Source: Zeus faber (lineage: Eukaryota; Chordata; Actinopteri; Zeiformes; Zeidae). From it: a DNA stretch of 64,000 bases. Both the position numbers and the translations under genes were made by a program. The notes beneath the pieces are model-generated. The model was not told where the DNA came from, did not search any database, and was given only the letters and a program-made list of their open reading frames with translations. Positions 1 through 12,930 of the stretch are shown one piece after another (the first letter of the stretch is position 1; each line of letters starts with the position of its first letter). The stretch is taken from positions 14,516,808 through 14,580,807 of the forward strand of contig OY482854.1 of the NCBI GenBank assembly GCA_960531495.1, written 5' to 3'.

Positions 1-208
1 TTACATGTCAAAGGCTGCAGATCAACGTACATGGGTCGACAAACAAGCTGCAGTAAACAGAATATAATTCGTTATAGTTCATATAATAACCAAGTTAAAA
101 GAACGTAACAATCATTTCAAATGTCTACTGTCGGCATTTAGTACCCTGACAGCAGAAGGAATGAAGGACTTGGAGTAACTGCACGGTATAACGCCGGGCC
201 CGGGGGCA

Positions 209-1520
209 TTACGGTGAATTCGCTGGACCAAACACGGTCAGATCGGTTGATCGTTCCTTTTGCTTCTCGGGCGCCACCCGTTTCTCCCAGGGGGTGGGGC
301 ACACGTCTCTTCGCCGGGCTCCAATTATCTTGGAGCAGATTTTCACGATAGCGTTAAGGCCATTTTTGCCCTTGACAAGACAACCCATTAGACCAGCAAA
401 TAAAGGAGAAAGTAAGAGGGCTTTCAATGAACGATCGTTCAAAAAGATGACATAGAATAGCACCACAGACACAAAAAGAGTCAAGCTTCCACATTCAGTG
501 AATACTTGACAACCCACTCTGTGTTCACATTAAACTTGGGTCAAGAGTCGAGCACTGGTCCTAAATACTTATATGTCACAATTTGAACATCCTCGCCGTC
601 AATAACGCCAGCTTTTGGTTTGTCGCTGTTCTGCCTCAAATCAATGATTTGATCATTTTTAATACGTTTAGGTGGAGGAAGTTATGTTCACTCCACTTAA
701 CAATGGCAGGTTTGGCACAACCATGATCTGACTCCGAGCCCTGAAGAAGAGGCTATTGGGGGGGACAGGACACAACCCCTGGGGCGAGCCCATATTTGGG
801 ACCTTGCTGTTGGACATTATGTCCATTTACCGAAACCTGCTGGATCCTGTCGGTTAAAAAAAAAAACTGCGATAAAAGTCTCACGTGAGATTTGGGTTTT
901 CTCAAGGCGCTTGTACGTCGAGGACGACGCTTTTTGCATCCTCTCCACTTTCACCAGCTCGATAAGCAAACTGCAAGGGACCTCATTTGCCATCCATGAG
1001 GGAGACAGCCTTATCTTTTAAAATCTTCTCGAAAAGAGTTCCATGACAAGGGATGTGAGGGAAACAGGTCTAAACTCATTGAACTCATGGGATTTTTTTG
1101 TTGATTTTGGAATGGGGATGATAGCGGATGTTTTTCAGACTGTAGGTATCTGGCAAAGTGCGCCCTCGGGTGGTCACCCTCTTGAATGGGGGCGGGGACA
1201 CATTCCTGACATATCGCATAACACACGTCATTTTGAGGTACCAGAGACCCTCTAACGCATGGAAACATTTTCAGAGAACTCAGAGCTTTGGAAAGCGGGA
1301 GAAAAACAAGTTAAAAGTGTTCGGCAAAATCCCGGTCATCCACCCCATTTACACTGATGGATTGTCTCGTGTCATTTGCGCGTTGATTAATGGAGGCCAT
1401 TGTTTTAATCCCTTGCCGGCCTTTCTATCTATTCCGACGCTACATTTTAGCCTTCCTTATTTCATTGAGCGCTTCTCTGGTGACAACCTTTTGTTCCACA
1501 GCTTTTTATTTGGATAAATA
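209..1520 (-). mobile_element. Decayed LINE (non-LTR retrotransposon) reverse-transcriptase region
   Basis: Read on the minus strand, broken reading frames show pieces typical of fish L2/CR1-type LINE ORF2. In order they are a linker with NGVDDRDFAEHF, an RT segment with FRPVSLTSLVM and PLQFAYRAGES, a YKYLGPVLDS segment, and a C-terminal KICSKIIG motif near 320-340. Frameshifts and stops separate them, and the catalytic FADD block is not visible, so the copy is dead. Family assignment comes from motif recognition only. The ends were not located. Confidence 0.7.
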
Positions 1521-4359
1521 ACAATTTTCTTTTTTTGTTGCGATGACTGAGTCAACACCGAACCGTAACGCATGACGGGACAGCGCCCGAAAGCTCATTA
1601 ATGTCCTCACAACATTGCCGATCTGTGCAGTCAGAGCATGCTTTCCTCTGACAGTACGCCCAAATTGCATTACAACCCATAAGTGTGTTGCGGCGGCACC
1701 TGAGCAACACGCAAAACGTCCCCCACGCCCCGCACAGCTCTCCCGGTGCTGCTTGACTAATCACCATTATCTCTGCATCCTAAAAGCCACTGAGAGGAGC
1801 AGAAGGAGAGGAAATCTAATCAGGGCCACGGTACTTGGTTGCTCCACCAGGGCTCAGCTGGGACGCCGGCCTGCGCTTCCCCTGAAGAAAAGATAAGCAA
1901 ACACACGTTTGCACACATACACATTCAGATATACATAATCACACACTTGGTCATGCACATAAAGCACACACAGACTCATAGATACATATGCATATACACT
2001 CAAACATGCACATACGATATACAGTACACTGAAGCATGCACGTATGCTTACTGTAGACACTTAGATACAGTAAACATAAAGTTGATATAAACATTATGCA
2101 CATGCATTCTTTGTACAATCAGGTAGTCGATTGAGAATTATACCTGTAATGAATGTGATTACAAACTCACTCCCAAAGCCATTAGAAATGTGAGAGCTAC
2201 GACGGGGGCCAATCAAGGGCCGGGCCCCCAATGAGGTGTACAGTTACAGCACTGTGTCTGGATTCAATTGACGATACCGAGGCAAACAAGCCCCGTGGTC
2301 GCCCCCTGGGAGTCCGTAAAGAAGCCATTCACTTCAGATAACGTACACGTGCAAATCCTGCCGTGATGATGTGTTTTTCTGGCGAAACGGTTGGTTCAGC
2401 CGTCCTCTAAATAGGACGAAACCTTAGGAGCCATAGATCTCACCTTCCCACCCGTAAGAATTCATCCATCCCCGTCGGGGGCTGCAGCGCTTGCTCTGTG
2501 TGCCGTCGCCTCAGGCGCTGTATGGTCTGAATGAAGTGGACCCACCCCACCCCACCCTGACCCCAAATTTCCCCTCATTTCCTCTAACTTGCTGCTGTTT
2601 TGGTCTCTATGCCATCACAGCATATTTACATTTAGCAATGATTTATTATATTTATATATTATTATAACCTATACCCTTTATACTCATACCAATAATTTAT
2701 CCTGTGCATAGAATCCGATTTGTATTTTTTGGCTATTTGTGTATATTTGGCAATTTTAATTAAATTTTTTATATAGTTTAAATTTAACTTTTTTATTCTA
2801 TTTTTTATTATTATAGTTTTATTTAATAAAAAAAAATCTGGATGTTAACCATTTTTATGCTAATTGTCTGTACAGAAACGCACTAATCCTCACCATGACA
2901 AATTCTTCAGATATGTAAATGTCCTTGGCGGAATAAACTCGCTCACATTCTGTTCTGATGATGTCTTCTTTCCACCTTATTATCATCCCGTCACTCATTC
3001 GCCCCGCCCTCAGCGCCATCGTCCTTCTCAGTCTATCGTCCCTTTCCCGTTCTTTCGTACACAACCTCGCGATTCAATTCCCCTTCGTATTCTGCCGCCT
3101 CTCCCGTTATCTCCCCAAACCAGACAGACATACATGTTACAAGCTCAAGTTCCCGCGACGGGAAATAAAAAATAAATAAATAAACGAGCGAAAAATTAAG
3201 CAATTACTATCTCCCCTCCACCCAATTAAACGCCCCGATGGAACACAGATTGGAGGTCTGAGTGCATCTTTTAAGGGCTTTTGAGATTCTTCACGCACTT
3301 GGTAGCTTCCAACACGATACAGCTTATCATAACGTTACGCAGAATGGGGATTTATGTTTAATCGTCTGTTTTCAAATACATTTTCATTGACGAGAAATTG
3401 CACTCAGTGGTGCATAAATGTTGATGGTAAAGTATAGGCACTAGATAGAAGCAACAAAATATACATATTGTAATAATAGTAATATTAAAACAAAAGTGCA
3501 TATTCATATGTACAGAATAGATGGTATTCTGTCCACCAGAGGTGTGGGAGTCCTTGGGAAAACTTTCTCGCTGGAAGGATGGATGGATGGATGGATGGAT
3601 GGACATAACCCTGCCTCCTATAGCGCTCCGTGCAGATCTTTGCGTGCGTGGTACGTGTGGTCCTCAGTCCTGACGTTCAGCCGCAGCTATCATGTCGACC
3701 TCCCTGTGCGGCCGCGGGCAGCGCGTGCGACGCGGCCGCAGCAACAAGCTGAGATGTGGAGTGACAGCGTGGCACAATTCAGCATGTTAGGAAGGCAGGG
3801 GATCGCAGGGAATCCTGCGCCCCGGCCAGCAGGAGGTTTTTTGAAAGGGAGGGGGATCTAGAAAGGGAGAGGGGTGATGAAGATGAAAGATGAAGACCAC
3901 AGGACAGGTATCAGGCTCAAGTCGCAGCTACTTTGCTCAATCAGGGTAAACATGGAGGTCATTGACCTACATTGGGTATCGGATTTGGATATTATGCATG
4001 TATGGACTACATATCAAGAGACCTTCCCACAGATTTCACCTTATAATGCTTGACTTGAATACATATATTTATATATATATAGTACTTCAATCATAATAAT
4101 TCCTGCTATCCGGAAAATATTTACAGTATATACACAGTATAGCCTCCGGGAGACAAAAAGCTCTTTTTTTTTTGTTTGGAATGCGGTATCAAGGGATTTT
4201 GCATATGACCCAGAGTGACCCACAGTGTCCGGGACACAGACAAGATTCAAAATTCAAAAGATTCAGAGATTCAAAAATTCAAATACTAATCGGGCGCGGC
4301 ATTTAGACATTTAGAAATTTAGACATTTAGAAATTTAGACATTTAGACGCTGGTCGAGC

Positions 4360-4700
4360 GGCCACACCACACCGTCCACTGGTATCTCCGCGTTTGTGTC
4401 TTTTGAGCGTTTGCGTCCGTTCCCGCTCGTGCACAGGGTTCCGGGGCTGCGGGCGCGACGGCGCATCGCCAGGTCACGTGACCGCGGAGGGCGCCACGGG
4501 ATGACCTCCGACCCGGGAATGACACCGGAACAGAGACGCTTCAACGAGCCGCGGAGACGCAGCGCAGGTGGCTCCGCATTCATCACCGCGTCGGTTACTC
4601 ACTCAGCAGCAAATTGAGTCAAATGGGAGCTGAGCGGATTCATTCCGCCGGCATCCCGCCTCGCCCCCCGCCTCACCGCAAATCCGCTTCCAGTGAAACA
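4360..4700. promoter_or_regulatory. CpG-rich patch with a palindromic E-box
   Basis: This patch has many CpGs in an otherwise AT-rich, CpG-poor surrounding. It contains a perfect 12-bp palindrome GGTCACGTGACC at 4472-4483, which includes the CLEAR/USF-type GTCACGTGAC core. No gene start could be tied to it, so a promoter or enhancer role is inference from composition and the single motif. Confidence 0.35.
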
Positions 4701-5543
4701 CGTGTTACCTAGTAAGGACCTTAAGAGAATATATATCCTGCTGTTTAAATTCACGCCGCTCCAATGGGCTGCCGTTTTTCGGAGCCTGTCAAAATTGGTT
4801 CCGAATGAAAGCGAGCTTCTGCATAGAGTGACCTGAAGTGAGGCGCGGCGAGCGTTCATACTCCGCACCACGAATTATGAGGCACCGCGGCTTGATTAAC
4901 GTACGGAGCCCGACGGCGCGTATGGATGCAAAGCTGTGCCAGTCGCGTAGTGCAGGTTGAACTTTGCCTGCGCCGCGCCGTAAAGAACACGATGTGAGGG
5001 AGCTATCTGGGGCAGAACGTGCAGTGACCTATGGCACACACACACACACACACACAGAACACAAGTGAATAGGTCAGAGAGGGAGTAAATAAAGGTCTAT
5101 TTTGGAAATGCTCCTTGAGAGGCCCACAGTGGTGTTTTGCTGGGGTTAGGGGTTATCCCCCTGCAGGGGATGATTACACAATTTCTTTGTATTTTTCAGG
5201 GGTGAGATGATAAAACAATGTGATTTTTACTGTTTCTCCTTCCCCCGTGTGCCCAGTCTACCATGGGCTCTGCCCCTCTATACCGTGGGTCACAGTTTCT
5301 CACAGTGATGCCTGTAAATTCTCCCTCGAAAAAGTCAGAAAAACAAGGTATTCGATCAACTGTTTTGGTGAAAATTCTCTTCGGGGGGGGCGCCATTGCT
5401 CCGGAGGGAAATCAGGAGGAATGGGAAGAATGGGGGAACGATTTTGACAAATGCTTTGCTTGATAGTCTATTGTTCCAAAGACAATGTGGGAGCCCTATC
5501 TGGGTTTTCTGGGTTGTGTCTCTGCACACCTGGACACAGATAT

Positions 5544-5548
<5 letters not shown>

Positions 5549-5590
<42 letters not shown>

Positions 5591-5884
5591 GAAACACACT
5601 GTCTCAGTGCACACACACATTCATCATTACTCTTAACTCTTTCCATTCGGGGCTGTTATTTGGGTGGGATGTGTATGTAAGATGGGTAAGGGGGGGTAAG
5701 AGGGCTTTGGGAGGGGAGAGTTGTCAGGTTTCTGTCGACATCATTAGGATGTCTTGTTCGTCGCTACCCTTCTGAGAACGGACAAATTTGTTCAGGAAAA
5801 AGCAAACTGCTACGATGCTACTGTCCCTCAGAGGCTGAGAAGAGCCCTGGCCGGTAAAAAAAACATGACTCAGAAACACACACA

Positions 5885-5936
<52 letters not shown>
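5549..5936. repeat. Two (CA)n microsatellites
   Basis: Uninterrupted CA dinucleotide runs occupy about 5549-5589 and 5889-5936, separated by about 300 bases of non-repeat sequence. Confidence 0.95.
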
Positions 5937-5938
<2 letters not shown>

Positions 5939-6830
5939 TTTCTTCCCGATGTCAGGGACCGAGATCAGAATGAGATCCTCTGGGTTCGGTGGGAGATCCT
6001 CCACAAGCTGAAGAGCGCGGGGAAGTGACATCGGGGGAGGGAAGCGATCGCTGTGACATAATGTGGAAGAGCACGTGAGGGTTGTATTCCGCTGGGTGAT
6101 GTGCTCGCATCAGGGAAAAGTACTCCTTAGTTTACATCAGCATCAATATTTACGCCTCGCAGAAATGGCATTGTCTATGATTGCTACATGTTTTGTCTTT
6201 CTAGACATTATGTCCTGTATGTTATAGGGGAGAGCAGGGATGGAATTGAATGTGGAGTTTGATAGTTGCACAAGACAACACACAAGGTAATCGTTGCATT
6301 TCCGCCTGCCACACGACACATGACACAGGCAGTGATGGAAAAAATGCACAAGCATATTGGAGCGAGTGGCAAGATGTAACAAGCCGGGAGCAGATGAAAA
6401 GTTGCCGTGACAAAGGCTCTCCCTGTGTGTGTGTGTGTGTGTGGTGATGGGTGATTTTAACCTGTGTTAAATGGATTGTTCTGATGGACAACAGGTGTAC
6501 AGCCACCCCTGCTCCTGGGCCCAGTCAACTAGACCCCGCGGGGCTGCTTAAAACCACCCCCCCACCACGGCCATGTTAGGTTACAAGGCCGCAGACACCG
6601 TCCATTATCCAGGCCTTTCGAGGCTGGATAACAAGGCGCTCTGGTACTCTCCCCATTCTCACTTGACTCACTTGGCCTCTGCATCCAACAGGGTCTACAT
6701 CCCAAATTGTTTTAACTTGCATCACTTTAACAGGAACCCTGCTTCATGTGGAGTTTTGGTACACAGCTGAACTGCTGCATGCTGGGCCTGTGCTGCAATT
6801 GAAGAGGGGGATGGACATTCATGAGCCAAT

Positions 6831-6832
<2 letters not shown>

Positions 6833-6873
<41 letters not shown>

Positions 6874-6890
6874 CATCATCATCATCATTG
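6833..6890. repeat. (ATT)n then (ATC)n microsatellite
   Basis: A run of ATT triplets passes directly into ATC triplets. Its frames read as poly-Ile or poly-Tyr/His and are not genes. Confidence 0.95.
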
Positions 6891-7282
6891 TTGCCGGCAT
6901 AACATTTATAATACTCACCTTCATCACCCCTCTCCTTCGTGTCCTCCTTCTCCTCCTCCTCGTCCTAAAACCCTATTGTGGTCACCGATTTCCCCATATA
7001 TAAAGAAACTAAACTATTAAATATCCACTGAAAGAAACCACACAGGTGGCTTCAGGCCTCCAAAGTATTATTAAATCAATGGAGAGAGACAAGTGATGTG
7101 GCCCCAGGGCCAAGAAGCAGGGGAAAGGAATATCCCGGGGCCAAAGGGACGGTAGAGGAGACGGTAAACCATAGGGATGGTGGGCAAAGCCAAAACAATT
7201 TAGATATGATTCTATTACCTCCGAATAGTACCATGAATCACAAAAACAAATAAACAATCTCTAACTTTCATGTGATTTTGTT

Positions 7283-7299
7283 TGTCCGTCCGTCTGTCC

Positions 7300-7338
<39 letters not shown>

Positions 7339-7429
7339 GCAATTGAGTATTTGGCTTCCTAATTGTGTGAATATGAAATATGTGTGTTCATTTGCGCATG
7401 GTTTCAAGTGCGTATTTCTTAATGCCTAG

Positions 7430-7500
<71 letters not shown>
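7283..7500. repeat. (GTCT)n and long (GT)n microsatellites
   Basis: A tetranucleotide GTCT run (7283-7335) is followed about 100 bases later by roughly 33 GT units (7432-7500). Confidence 0.95.
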
Positions 7501-7501
<1 letters not shown>

Positions 7502-7680
7502 ACTTGAGCGGCCGCGTTAGCCTCTTGACTGGCACTGGGTGAGAGATGTGTCCTGTATGCTCGCTGACCAGTCCCATCACAGTCACTGTCATCAGGAAGC
7601 AGAGGGAGGCAGGGGCGCCATTTCCACATCACGTTTGTGCAAAATCGTCGATAAAGGTCACGCTCACACACTGAGACCCT

Positions 7681-7713
<33 letters not shown>

Positions 7714-8340
7714 CCATTAACATCAACAAGCCCGAGAAGAATTAAAACACACACTCGTAGTTATACCACGCACTGTAAGTACATAAACATGTACAGGTGC
7801 GCACAAACACCCCGCCCCCGAACAAGCGATTAGAGCAGAACCACTGCAGCAGAACAGGATTATGGGACAGAGCGTTGAGCCCACAGAGGGTCTATTGTCA
7901 CTGAAACACAGAGCGGCCACTCATCCCGTCCCCAAACAGCAGAGAACATAAAAGAGCCGGACACAGAGGAAGGACGAAGACCAGGAAGGACCGAGGAATA
8001 ACTCACTGCCACCATCACGGCACCACACGCCGGGGTCACACACCCCCCCCCCGGATGCCCTTTTGAGGTGGGTGAGGTGGAGCTTGAGGATGAGGACAAG
8101 CAACAATTTTAAAGCTTCGAAAAAATTATTTTTGAGAAGAAGGTCCGCGGTGATTATGTCATAGATGATAGATAGATTGCTACGTAATTGATTATGTAAT
8201 TTAGGAAGATACGTGTTTTACATCAAGAGAAGCTGAACGTGACATTTAGTGGCTTCACTTCAAATCACTGTCTCGTAGAGCTTCTTGAAACCAGTGGGTT
8301 TTCCTATGCCAATTAGAGGCACCTGTTTTACATTTTACAG

Positions 8341-8545
8341 GGAGGGGGCAGTGGCTCAGGGGGTACAGCGGGTCGTCCAGTAATCTGAAGATTGCCGCTT
8401 CTATTCCCGGCTCCTCCTGGTAGCGTGCTGATGTGTCCTTGAGCAAGACCCCTAACTGCTCCCCGGGCGCTGCTAAAAGGCAGCCCGAGGCTCCGAGGTA
8501 CATCAGTTACTAGGATGGGTGAAATGCAATTTGCTACCTCAGTAC
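8341..8545 (+). mobile_element. tRNA-derived SINE, copy 1 of family B
   Basis: It starts with a GGCAGTGGCTCAGGGGG head that fits a Pol III A box, followed by a degenerate B box (CTTCTATTCCCGG). The body contains GTGTCCTTGAGCAAGACCCC, the hallmark of a common teleost SINE. A related copy lies at 42,108. The 3' end is truncated. Confidence 0.75.
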
Positions 8546-8980
8546 TTGTACTGGGGGGCGTGTGCAATGACAATTAATTGAATCGAATCTAAAATTCCAC
8601 AATTCCATATTAATCGCGAGAGAAACATGCCCCTTGTTCATGCATATTGAAATCCGTCCTGTCTTTGTGCCTTGGGGAGTTGCTTGTGGATGCAACTCTC
8701 CAAGAGCAGTCGATGCGGGAACAGACAGAGGATCATACTGTACTATAACCATGTATGTACTGTATATACATATATATCATATTTACAAACTGGAATATAG
8801 ACACTTCCGCATGATGCTTAGCTGCTTTGTGTTCAGCTGCAGCAGCAGATTTGGGGAATAGGGGAAGCCTGGACCAGACTCTCCCACGGGCCCCATGCTG
8901 AGGTATATACAGTGTATACTGTATATCTACAGTATCCAGTCATGCATGCAGACACACATGCGCACTCCCAACTCCACTGG

Positions 8981-9014
<34 letters not shown>

Positions 9015-9297
9015 CACACACACATACACACACACGCACACACACGTGCCCATTGGCCTGGTCTTGCTGTCTCTATTTCTCTGCTCTTTCCCTCTTCTTT
9101 TCTATGTTCTTCACTCTCTTTCACACACACACACACCAAAATACACACACGCACACACACGTGTGCGTGCACACACACACATGCACACTATCTTGTTTCC
9201 TACGGGTGACAGTGATGGTCTGTGACAGCTCAGAGCATGATGACATGGCTTGCAGTCACAGAGCATGCAGAGGGGGGATATCCCCATGAAATAAATA

Positions 9298-9339
<42 letters not shown>
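8981..9339. repeat. Cluster of (CA)n microsatellites
   Basis: Three CA-rich runs lie at about 8981-9046, 9121-9180 and 9299-9339. The first two are interrupted by GCAC and TACA variants, while the last is nearly pure. Confidence 0.9.
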
Positions 9340-9341
<2 letters not shown>

Positions 9342-9468
9342 AGGCACTCACAGGCCCGCCAGGCTCACTTCACTTAAGGAGTGAACTCTCAACTTAGACA
9401 AGCAGGAAGGAACAACACTCTCAGACCCGTGTCACTGACGCCTTCGTTTTAACTCTCACAGTGCTGTG

Positions 9469-9515
<47 letters not shown>

Positions 9516-9527
9516 TGTGTGTGTGTG
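9469..9527. repeat. (GT)n microsatellite
   Basis: About 29 GT units with a single CT interruption near the 3' side. Confidence 0.95.
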
Positions 9528-10009
9528 TGATTAAAAGAAAGTACAAGTGCAAGAAAAAGAGAACTGGAAAATCAATTAAATCAAATAATATACAAAACGG
9601 AAACTCAGGCTTCCGACCGCTCTCAACGCTGCGTCTCAAAGGTTTTTTCTACTCTCTGCACGAGCTGACGTCAGCCGGTCACGGATTTCCCTATATGGTC
9701 ACCTGCTCCATCCCATCCGCTGTGCCTTTCTCCAAACAAAACCAATCAAAATTGGGTGCTTTTACTGTCGATGTATCTTTTTATTTGAATTAATCTTATT
9801 CTATTTCATTTTTTCGACATTTACAAGAAAGAAAAAATCCCCACGGCTCCTCCCACAAAAAAACAGTCTGGAGCAAGAGGGTTTAGAGGCATGTCACAAT
9901 GGCTCGAATGCATAATCTGAGCGGCATTTTCAGCACAATTTAGGGGGACCTCAGAGACCTTTATTGACTTGTGTAAAGAGGAGTATAATAGGTCCCCTTT
10001 AAAGACGAC

Positions 10010-10053
<44 letters not shown>

Positions 10054-11061
10054 CACACACCGACACACACACATTAGAAGTGGAGGCTGTGCAAGGGGGG
10101 AGGACTGTAGGCTGAGAACTCAAATTTCACCTCTTTTCTTCTTCCGCCAGCAGAAGCAGAACGGAGGCGAAAAGAGAAGCGTTTGACGAGGTTCAATCAT
10201 TCAAATTATTTCTGCGAAGCGACTTGGATAACGAGTTTGCAAAAATGTGAATTTCCTGCTTCTTGCTTTGACCAGCGGTGGAATTTGCCACTTATCAAGC
10301 ACACACACACACATTCACATAGACGTGAGGAGAACCGGGCAAAATTCCGTTTTTACATAAATGCACACACGCGCGCGCATACAGGCACACAAACAGTACC
10401 TCAGGATTTGCCCTGAGAAGACCAGCGGTGATGGCATTGACGGCATCTCTCACATGTTACCGTGTCATGCTTGCTAAATGAGCCGGCGACAATATGTGAT
10501 TACGTGCCAGGGAGAGGGAGACAGAGAGGGAGTTGGTGGAGCGTCACAGATAATCTGAGATTGCTTCTCATGTAGAAATGACCGTCCTTCCTTCCTTCCT
10601 TCCTTCCTTCCTTCCGTCCTTCCTTCCTCTTCCTCTGGGTCGAGCGGGGACAAGCCGCCGCGGGACGCGCAGCCAATCGGGGCACGGCTCGCTGGGGGAC
10701 AAACCGCCAATAAGGAGCGAGCAGCCGGAGCGCATCCTAACCGGCCAAGCGGGGCCCAAATCCTGTAACAGAATTTCCACCATCGGGGTCCCCGGGGGGG
10801 GGGGGACTGTTACTGTAGGAGGCAGTTCCCTGGACACAACGTTGTCGGAAAAGTTGCAAAACATTTGGGCCCCCCGAAACGGAAAAGTTTGCATCCATCC
10901 GACCGGGCTCATCCCGGTCAGGACACAAGGTGGAAGGGGTCGAACACGCTGCTTCCTGTGACATCCCCATAGTACGTGATGTAACTCGTGTTAAAGCTGC
11001 AGAAGGTTTTTGTTTTTTTTCCTGAAGTTCAGAGCCCCGGAGGAAAATACACAAGGAATTG

Positions 11062-11115
11062 GAAGAGAGAGAGAAGGGGGGGGGGGAGGGAGAGAGAGAG
11101 AGAGAGAGAGAGGGG

Positions 11116-11161
<46 letters not shown>
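11062..11161. repeat. (GA)n with G-runs
   Basis: GA dinucleotides are interrupted by runs of seven to ten G. On the plus strand it is entirely purine (polypurine tract). Confidence 0.95.
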
Positions 11162-11164
<3 letters not shown>

Positions 11165-11264
11165 GGACAATGGTAGGTTTTCTGCATGGGCAGGTTGTGG
11201 GTTGGACCGGCCCCGACAGTATTTGGGCAGAAACTCTTCCCCTTCACTGCGCGGCAACTGAAGC

Positions 11265-11815
11265 GTGGAGGAGTGGGCGGCGATCAAGGTACGCAGGGAG
11301 ACGAGCGGAGGAAGGGAGGAGGCCAGGTGGAGGGAGGAGGCTGGGCGGGGGCGTGGAGGAGGCTTGGGCGGAGGCCCGGGAGGAGGGCGGCTGGAGGGAG
11401 GGGGCTGGTTGGAGAGAGAAGGTTGGGGTCGAGGGAGGAGGCTGGGTGGAGGCTGGGAGGGGGCCGGGTGGAAGAGTAGGCTGGGCGGAGGCTTGCTGAA
11501 GGGAGTAGACTGGCGGGAGAGAGAAGGTTGAGTGGAGGGAGGAGGCTGGGTGGAGGCTGGGAGGAGGCTGAGCGGAGGCTGGTTGGAGGGAGGAGGCTGG
11601 GTGGAGGACAGAGGCTGGGTGGAAGGCGGGGGCTGGGTCAAAGAGGAGGCTGAGTGGAGGGTGGAGGCCGGGTGGAGGCAGGAGGCTGAGTGGAGGCTGA
11701 GTGGTGGCTGGATGGAGGAAGGAGCCTGGGTGAAAGGATGAGGCCGGGTGGAGGGAGGAGGCCGGGTGGAGGCTGGGTGGAGGCCGAGTGGAGGGAGGAG
11801 GCTGGCTGTCGGGTG
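11265..11815. repeat. G-rich minisatellite (about 550 bp)
   Basis: Tandem, imperfect units of the form GGAGGGAGGAGGCTGGGTGGAGGCTGG fragment and recombine across the block. The plus strand is strongly G-rich with many GG/GGG runs. Antisense frames read as Pro/Ser/Gln-rich polypeptides (TQPPPS repeats) with no start context or homology and are rejected as genes. Confidence 0.9.
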
Positions 11816-12224
11816 TTGTCATGACTCATCCAACTCCGGCCAAGAGGCTTCTCATTTAATTAAACATGAACCGACAACACACGTCCCCGAGCTTCCTCTC
11901 GCTCTCCTCCTCCTCCCTCTCCTCCTCCTCCTCCTCCTCCACCCAAATCCCGTTGTGGACGCGTTTTTTCCAGTTTCCATCATTTTTCCTTCAAAAGACA
12001 AAGATTTAGGAATTGTTCTGCGTTTCCGCCCCAAATGAGCAGCATCCATAGCGGTTTATCAAGAAAAAAAACAAAGTTGCACTTGGTTCCGCTTAAAAAA
12101 AACAAAAAAAAAAAACGTTTTTAATAATTTCTAAAAATCATTTTTTTTTTTAAGATTTCATACTTCAAGTCAAAATTGAGAAATTAAAAATAAACTAAGT
12201 TTAGAAATATAAAATAAAAAAATA

Positions 12225-12255
<31 letters not shown>

Positions 12256-12449
12256 TTCGTTAATTTAAATATGATTAACAAATTAAAATTATATATTTTT
12301 TCAACTGGAACCAACGACTCCAGTCCAGTCTTTTTTTTTTCCAGTGTTTGGTCAAAAAAACGCCGAGTCCCACTCGACATGACTCGAATAACGTTGCCTG
12401 AGGTGAAACTGAGACGGAGAGAGTTAAAAAACGGAAGGAAGGAGAGGGC

Positions 12450-12930
12450 GTTTGGCCACTTCCACCGCTTCCCACTCCCCGGGAGACGGATTCGGACACG
12501 TGCGAAGAGGCGAATTCCCCAAAACAAACAGTAGGTTTTGTTTTTTTTTAACTTCCCAGACGTTTGTCGTGGCCCCCGGGGGGTGGGGGTGGGGGACGAG
12601 TTCCTCTCGGGATCCGTCCGAACCGAGAAGGTCAGCGGCACGGAAGCGATGTGCGCCCGGTGGAATTTGCCCCGACGCTCGCCGCCCGGTGCCGTGGGAG
12701 TACGGAGCAGCCCCTCGTCGTCACCCCGGACAGAAGGGACGCGGGTCAGATCGGTACGGCGAGGCAAACGGGGCCGCGTGCACCGCGACCGCCTCGTCGA
12801 CGCCGAGTCAACGCGGACCCGAGGGCCCGGCCGTCGACGGGCGCGCAGCGGGAACACGCTGAGAAAAGTGTGGTTTCCGTTTCGCTCCTCATTTCGGGAC
12901 TTGACTCGTTGGTTACATGTTTTAATGTCC
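12450..12930. promoter_or_regulatory. CpG-rich patch without recognisable gene
   Basis: CpG density rises sharply here and is flanked by AT-rich DNA and oligo-T. Both strands have long open frames (for example 12,538-13,131 plus and 12,252-12,932 minus), as expected from composition. Neither product resembles a known family. It could be an unmethylated island of a gene whose exons lie outside the window. Confidence 0.35.

Larger units (their letters stand above)
1521..8340. other. Gene-poor stretch with simple repeats
   Basis: I see no supportable exon here. It holds AT-rich DNA (about 2,600-2,850), a (GGAT)n run (3,577-3,602), short tandem ATTTAGAC/ATTCAAA repeats (4,245-4,350), a CpG-rich patch (about 4,360-4,700), several CA/GT runs, an (ATT)n run and a (GTCT)n run. 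Open frames coding for Thr-His, Cys-Val or poly-Ile/Tyr here are readings of microsatellites. Confidence 0.6.

Noticed and set aside
5356-10123. Many frames of Thr-His or Cys-Val repeats
   Set aside because: They are readings of CA/GT microsatellites on both strands.
10991-11822. Long Pro/Ser/Gln-rich frames on the minus strand (190-216 codons)
   Set aside because: They are translations of the G-rich minisatellite and GA run. They repeat in all frames and lack splice or start support.
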